From assembly GCA_910589415.1 (NCBI GenBank), contig OU342630.1, positions 70,614,186 through 70,678,185 of the forward strand: a stretch of DNA of 64,000 bases, in the 5' to 3' direction. The stretch comes from Malachius bipustulatus (Eukaryota; Arthropoda; Insecta; Coleoptera; Melyridae). Each line of letters starts with the position of its first letter. Within the stretch, counting starts at the first letter, position 1. Below, piece after piece: positions 58,567 through 64,000 of the stretch. Both the position numbers and the translations under genes were made by a program. Under the pieces are notes generated by a model. It saw only the letters and a program-made list of their open reading frames with translations. It made no database searches and had not been told where the DNA came from.

Positions 58567-59826
58567 CAGGGTGGGCCATCGAAAAGGTAACAAGCCTAAT
58601 AATTTGGAAAGTGAAGAGTTATGCAAAAAACGCCGAAACAGGTCGATTTTGTTATCGAGGGGGACACATTTTCGTGAAAAATTCAACTACCCAAGTTCAC
58701 CCCCTTGGCAGGGGTAGCTACCCCTTTGCTTATCATCATAGGGAACAGCTAACGAGTGATACATCATGTGAAAGCTACTTGAATTCTCTTTACAACGATA
58801 TCCAACATTTTGGGTTTCGCTTACATACAGGGTGGCCCAACGAAAACGTAACCAGCCCTAATAACTTGGAAACTGACCATGTACGCGAAAAACGCCGAAA
58901 CAGGTCGATTTTGTTATCAAAGTAGGCATATTTTCGTGACAAATTTAAATACCCAAGTTCACCCCTTTGGCAGGGGTAGCTACCCCTTTGCTTATCATCA
59001 TAAAGAACAGCTATCGAGTGATACATCATTTTAAAGCTAGTTGAATTCTCTTTACAGTGATATCCAACATTTTGATTTTCGCTCACATACAGGGTGGCTT
59101 ACATACAAATGATTAAGGCAAGTTACGTGTTCGTTGGGCCAGCCTATATGTAAGCGAAAGTGATACATCATTTGAAAGATACTTGAATTATCTTTACAAC
59201 GATATCCAACATTTTGGGTTTCGCTTACATACAGGGTGCCCTACATACAAGTGATTAAGGCGAGTTACGTTTTCGTTGGGCCACCCTGTATGTGGGCGAA
59301 ACCCAAAATGTTGGATATCGTTGTAAAGAGAATTCAAGTAGCTTTCAAATGATGTATCACTCGATGGCTGTCCCCTATGATGATGACAAAGGGGTAGCTA
59401 CCCCTGCCAAGGGGGTGAACTTGAGTAGTTAAATTTGTCACGAAAATATGCCTACTTTGATAACAAAATCCACCTGTTTCGGCGTTTTTCGCGTACATCT
59501 TCAGTTTCTAAGTTATTAGGGCGAGTTAGTTTCCGTTGGGCCACCCTGTATGTGAGCGAAACCCAAAATGTTGGATATCGTTGTAAAGAGAATTCAAGTA
59601 GCTTTCAAATGATGTATCACTTGATAGCTGTTCCCTATGATGATAAGCAAAGGGGTAGCTACCCCTGCCAAGGGGGTGAACTTGGGTAGTTAAATTTGTC
59701 ACGAACATATGTCCCCTGATATATGTTAACAGGTCGATATATAATATCGACCTGTTTCGGCGTTTTTCGCGTACATCTTCACTTTCCAAGCTATTAGGCT
59801 TGTTACCTTTTCGATGGCCCACCCTG
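58567..59826. repeat. Direct and inverted array of a 260-bp CAGGGTGG repeat
   Basis: Plus-oriented units begin with CAGGGTGG-type ends at 58567, 58828, 59090 (partial) and 59232 (stub). Two inverted units follow, ending CCACCCTG at 59548 and 59826, with a third CCACCCTG at 59288. Shared blocks are CGCCGAAACAGGTCGATTTT, GGCAGGGGTAGCTACCCC and GATATCCAACATTTTG. The open frames here (58611-58925, 58790-59086, 59435-59689, 59526-59873) are repeat sequence and share wording for that reason. TA flanks the whole array. Confidence 0.88.
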
Positions 59827-60303
59827 TATGTACTTATTTGATGTCTCTTTTTGAATAGATGTTTTTTCGTCAAGTGACATTACCTATTTTAGTCCAGTAC
59901 CTACCTAAATAAGCCGGAAAATAATCTGCAATATGTAAAAATGATGGAACAGCACCGATTTGAAAAAAAAAATTTTCTAGATTTCTTGGATCTTAAGGAC
60001 TATCCATCACCATTAACCCCTGCATTACCTCGAAAAATGAGAAAATTAGGTTAATTTCCACCCCTCTAAACTCACTCCAAATAGTAGCAGTGAGAAAATA
60101 GTTATGAAAATTCAAAATTTCACCACAGAAAAGGTAGAGTAACAAAAAAATAAAATTTTGCCCGTTAATCATGAGCTTAATTAAATTCTTCAGCTTACAA
60201 GTCAATCCGCTATCAAAAGCGGAAAAAGTGAAAAGTTTTATTGTAATTATTACGCACATCGCATTGGATGATTGAATTTTTTAATTGGACCTCGGATTCG
60301 TGA

Positions 60304-60311
60304 TCAGCGAC
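60304..60311 (+). repeat. 8-bp target-site duplication, left
   Basis: TCAGCGAC, repeated exactly at 60914-60921. Confidence 0.85.
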
Positions 60312-60913
60312 CAGGGCCGGATTTAGAGGTATAGAGGCCCTGGGGCAACAAAGGAGTGGAGGCCCCTAATAATTTTCCAAATAGATTAAACGATGTTTTT
60401 TTAAAGTGTAAACGATAAAGTGTAAATTTAAACTGAGCTAAGAAAAGAACTCGGGAACAAACGTAAAATCGCTACACTACTATACAGAGTGTCCGGTAAG
60501 TACCTCCTAATCTCTCGGGAGCATAAGGGGAGGTCAAAAAAAACCTAGTCTGTCATAAAAAAAAATTTCCTAAAGTGTCCCCAAACGGAGATATGGAGCC
60601 CTAAAAGGGTGCCCCGCAATTTACTTTTTTGGCTCTAACTTTTGAGGGCTCCATATCTCCGTTTGGGGACACTTTAGGAATTTTTTTTTATGACAGACTA
60701 GGTTTTTTTTATCTCCCCTGTATGCTCCCGAGATATTAGGAGGTACTTACCGGACACCCTGTATAAGAAAATAAATGTTAAAAATGGAAAATGAAAAGAA
60801 AAGTTTTTGGAAAATTCTTTTGTGGGGGCCCCTCACTTGTGGAGGCCCCGGGGCTGTAGCCCCGGCGGCCCCGGGGCTGTAGCCCCGGCGGCCCTCCCCT
60901 AAACCCGGCCCTG
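60312..60913. mobile_element. hAT-like non-autonomous element, TIR CAGGGCCGGATTTAG
   Basis: The ends CAGGGCCGGATTTAG / CTAAACCCGGCCCTG are inverted, and 8-bp TCAGCGAC duplications flank it, the length made by hAT transposases. Inside, GGCCCCGGGGCTGTAGCC is tandemly duplicated near the right end (about 60842-60895). It is split by the palindrome at 60485-60761. No transposase. The minus frames at 60747-60981 are spurious. Confidence 0.85.
60485..60761. mobile_element. 277-bp near-perfect palindrome nested in the hAT-like element
   Basis: CAGAGTGTCCGGTAAGTACC at the left mirrors the right end (GGTACTTACCGGACACCCTG). Pairing covers almost the full length (GGGAGCATA, CCTAGTCTGTCATAAAAA, CCAAACGGAGATATGGAGCC). 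TA on both sides. Confidence 0.9.
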
Positions 60914-60921
60914 TCAGCGAC
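60914..60921 (+). repeat. 8-bp target-site duplication, right
   Basis: TCAGCGAC, exact copy of 60304-60311. Confidence 0.85.
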
Positions 60922-61020
60922 CCCAAAAACCCCGCGAGACGATTTTCGAAGTAAAACATTAATTGTATGTATCACTGTCACTTCTTGGGGTGGTTTTGAG
61001 GGGTTGGAACCACCCTCAGT

Positions 61021-61080
61021 TGCTTTTGGACCTCGGATTCGTAATCAGCGACCCCGGAAACCCTAAAGAGACGATTTTCG
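61021..61080 (+). repeat. Second copy of the sequence into which the hAT-like element inserted
   Basis: GGACCTCGGATTCGTAATCA through GAGACGATTTTCG matches the sequence on both sides of the hAT-like insertion (60288-60311 and 60914-60948), so the host sequence was already duplicated. Confidence 0.7.
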
Positions 61081-61558
61081 GGATGAAATTGTGAATTTTG
61101 ATTACTTTTTTGTCACTATTTGGTAGGGAGAAAATAGCCCTATTTTCTAATTTTTCGAGGTATGTTGTAGGCGTTAGTGATGATTGAAGGTCTAAGGAAT
61201 GTAGGAAAAAAGGAATTTTTAAAATCAGTGCTGTTTCACCTCTTTTCCAAGAGAAAAAAATGACTATCATAATTTGACTTTTTGTTATAAAACGACACGA
61301 GAGCAGATTTTTTTGCTAAATATCTGATTTCTAGACAGGTACATATACCTATTTTTTTTTTTTTATTAAAACATCAAAAATAAACAGATTATTCTGTATT
61401 TCAATATTAAAGATATTGTTGATCTGAGTTCTTAACTCTTAACCATTTTACTACCGCAACTAAATATGTTCCTGTACCTAAGAAATCTTCTATATACTTG
61501 ACTGGACTCGTTATTTAGAAGAACATATTTCAGAAACTTAAGTATAGAGTCAGCTTAC

Positions 61559-61625
61559 CTCAAAACCTGCAAGCGTTTGACCCATTTCACAAGGATGTTT
61601 ATGTAAATCAGGATATTTATAAAAG
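61559..61625 (-). CDS. Weak exon candidate
   Basis: On the minus strand the acceptor TTTTCTTTTTAG (AG at 61627-61626) and donor TTTGAG|GTAAGC (GT at 61558-61557) enclose 67 bases. One frame is open as FYKYPDLHKHPCEMGQTLAG plus two residues, exit phase 0. The splice sites are good but the exon is short and a second frame is also open. It might be an upstream exon of gene A or of another minus-strand gene. Confidence 0.25.
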
Positions 61626-63291
61626 CTAAAAAGAAAATTTCGAAAACCCAAATACAATAAATTGTTCCAATTATTAGTGTCTTGCTTCCTAGACATGTTT
61701 AGATTAAGCAAACCGCTTAATTTGCAGCTCAAAAGTATAATAGTGTTTCCATTTCTATGTAAATCTAGATGAGTTTGTTAACTTGGAAATGGTGCGACGA
61801 AACACCTTTTAAATATTGCAGGAATGCCGGTAGCTCTGAGAACGTTGCGGAGTATATATTTAGATACCAGAAGTTGGCGATTGTGTTGTGAAATGGACTT
61901 CGACGATATTATTTACAGCCTAAATGTATTTTTAGGACATTCAATGTACTCTCTATTAGTGCATTCTGATCACTTTGATTGACTAGGGACCTACTAATCA
62001 AAAGATTGCTAAGATCCAACGAAAATAACCATTTTAGGAAAAGCTTCCTTTCTCAGACATCTTTCACCAACAATTATTTTTTTATGAACCATTCAAACTC
62101 ATTGCCTTAAAATGTAGAAATAACTACATATTCTGAGAACGTCATTCTAGACTAAAAGTCTGCGAGGAAGAGAACATTATTTCATTTCTTGAGCGATAAA
62201 ACTAAGCTCGTTTTCAGAAGGATATACGATAAAATCTCAAAAAGTTCCAATTTTAGAAGAACGTGACGGAGCACTTCCTTCAAGTCAACTTTTCCAGATG
62301 GTTGATCACATGGTAAATGATTAAATTAATGATCCACATTTATTTTCAAATATGTATTCTACGGAGTGACGGTCTATTTTTTCTGAATCATTAAATACTC
62401 AACCTGTATGAATGTATAGATGATCGAGATTTGAAATGTGTAATTAAGTCTGAATTTATTATTTTATTAAATTTTCAACAGTGAGATTGAATTTTATTCC
62501 GTCTAAAATTCTCTTTATTATACAAATTTAATTATAGTAGTCTATGCAATAAGCAAGATACCAAGGTATCGCTAGTCTAGCGGTTAAAGGTCCCCGTGGT
62601 TCAAAGAATCCCTAACAAACCTATATGCTTTTTTCTTCTATATAAAATTAAAATTAAAATATTTTCAAAATTTATAAATTACTCACCGTCGAGTATTTGT
62701 AAACACATAACTTACTGTCTTGGGTGCAGACGTAGTAAACAATCAAATAGAGTTCAATCGCGCAAAAACAATTATATCCCTTATCTTAATAAGGTACTTA
62801 TTACTTATTCATTTTATTCCTAAAAGTTTATTTTTTAAATATAATAAAAGATTGTGTACATTTTATGTACGAAAACAAATTAACAGAGGTGGTGATTTCT
62901 TATCAAAAATAAAGTAAAAATAACTAAAGAAAAAGCCCAGTTCGATTACATATAGAGTATATTTACATATTTACCTATATGGATTCGACATTTTAGGACG
63001 TGGTCGTCGTGTATAGTCAGCTATAAAAATGTTTACCCTTAAATAAACAAGAACTAGGCTAAGAAGTAAGAACTAGAAATAACTAAATATCTTTAAAAAA
63101 TATTATATTTAGGTATTTTTTATTATTATATTATTGTCACCACCAAAAAGGTCACCAACCTCAGTAGGTTATTAGCATTATTGAATAAATCTTTATTCAT
63201 AGATTTAAGAGTTATTTTATTGCATTCTTATTAAATAACGTAATCTAATTTGTCGCCTCTCTCAACTTTACAAGGCTAGCATTTTACTATA
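61626..63291. other. Non-coding stretch
   Basis: AT-rich. At 62565-62612 a box A-like TAGTCTAGCGGTTAAAGG and box B-like GTGGTTCAAAGAATCC suggest a tRNA-derived SINE head. Nothing else supported. Confidence 0.3.
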
Positions 63292-63884
63292 CAGAGTGTA
63301 TCTTTAATATATATATATATATCTGAGATACAGAACTCAGCTTTCATACATATCCATATCATCGATACAAGCTACCTTTTTAATACTATCAATTCAGTTT
63401 TTTTCATGTGTCATTTGCGGAGATCTCAGGAATGAGAGAAGTTTTTTTGCATTTCATTTTGCGAGTGTTTCATGGTAAACGGCTCACGTTAGCAGTTATG
63501 ACTATAGAGTACCTTTTTTGTGTAGAAAATATTGGCGGTTGAAAATGCGCTTCAAAATATCGATTTGCCCAATGTCATAGAAATTAGGGGTAAAAAACCC
63601 ATTCAATTCTAAAATCTCGGCCACTGGCACATGGAAAAAAAATTTTGCATTAAAATAATTAGGTAATATCAATGATAAGTATGATAAGTATAATAAGAAT
63701 AAGTATTCTGTATCTTATATTGGTTCTCGGATATATCTTCAAAAAACTGGAAAAATAATCTTTTTGACACCCTGTATCTCGAAAACGGTGAATTCGTGGA
63801 CCCACATTAATGGGAAATTTTTTGTTTATTTTTGGCCAAAGAATCTGCCTTAAAATTTTTTCGCAATTTTAAAGATACACCCAG
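63292..63884. mobile_element. TA-flanked foldback element
   Basis: CAGAGTGTATCTTTAA at the left mirrors TTTTAAAGATACACCCAG at the right, with TA at both borders. Contains a (TA)n run near 63307. The same family has a truncated copy at 56405-56728. Confidence 0.75.
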
Positions 63885-64000
63885 TATCACAATATTAATA
63901 AGATTATTTTTTAAAGGAATATAATTTATTCAAGGAATATATTCAAAAATGGAGGCCCAGTAGAGCATTTTATTGTTAGATTTCTTGATTTGCAACAGGT

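Noticed and set aside
58611..59873. Four related open frames of about 85-115 codons
   Set aside because: They lie in the repeat array and overlap its inverted and direct units.
61768..61799. CTAGATGAG..GACGAAACACC on the plus strand resembles a hammerhead core
   Set aside because: An extra base breaks the core and there is no stem II.
1..64000. CRISPR array, bacterial operon, origin or riboswitch
   Set aside because: No regularly spaced repeats with unique spacers, no ribosome-binding sites ahead of long frames, and strong signs of insect nuclear DNA.

Overview
This is an AT-rich, gene-poor stretch of animal nuclear DNA, almost certainly from an insect. The evidence is one apparently intact two-ORF LINE, a Penelope-like element, intron-style splice signals, no bacterial gene organisation, and very many short foldback elements with CAGGGTG-type ends flanked by TA. 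Short TAGGTA/TACCTA runs recur throughout, as in several insect orders. I cannot settle the order from sequence alone. Nearly all short open frames in the window are noise.

Host genes. On the minus strand three exon-like segments (29271-29371, 9131-9291, 503-758) have good splice sites and compatible phases. Together they read as the 3' end of one Ser/Thr-rich protein of unknown function, with the first 30 kb mostly intron. On the plus strand a CpG-rich segment near 43.5 kb, a donor at 43833 and an acceptor at 44703 suggest a very small two-exon gene whose second exon carries a 7-bp tandem duplication that shifts the frame.

Layout. 0-30 kb: putative intron with foldback elements and LINE 3' ends at 2.6-3.06 and 20.77-21.29 kb. 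29.8-36.3 kb: three copies of one interspersed repeat, one split by a 0.9-kb palindrome. 36.6-37.4 kb: decayed LINE on the minus strand. 40.35-42.45 kb: Penelope-like element (RT and GIY-YIG remnants) split by a palindromic element. 42.85 kb: a complete hammerhead ribozyme motif on the minus strand. 46.15-47.35 kb: foldback element with long inverted arms, an internal satellite and a 9-bp target duplication. 49.68-54.9 kb: I-like LINE with open ORF1 and ORF2 and a pure 54-nt poly(A) tail, read on the minus strand. 58.6-59.8 kb: direct and inverted array of one repeat. 60.3-60.9 kb: hAT-like non-autonomous element with a nested palindrome.

The most notable items are the hammerhead ribozyme, the otherwise open LINE whose ORF2 has no AUG ahead of its endonuclease domain, several insertions with reconstructable empty sites, and a recurring set of hairpins with unrelated arms but similar GAGC..GCGAG loops.
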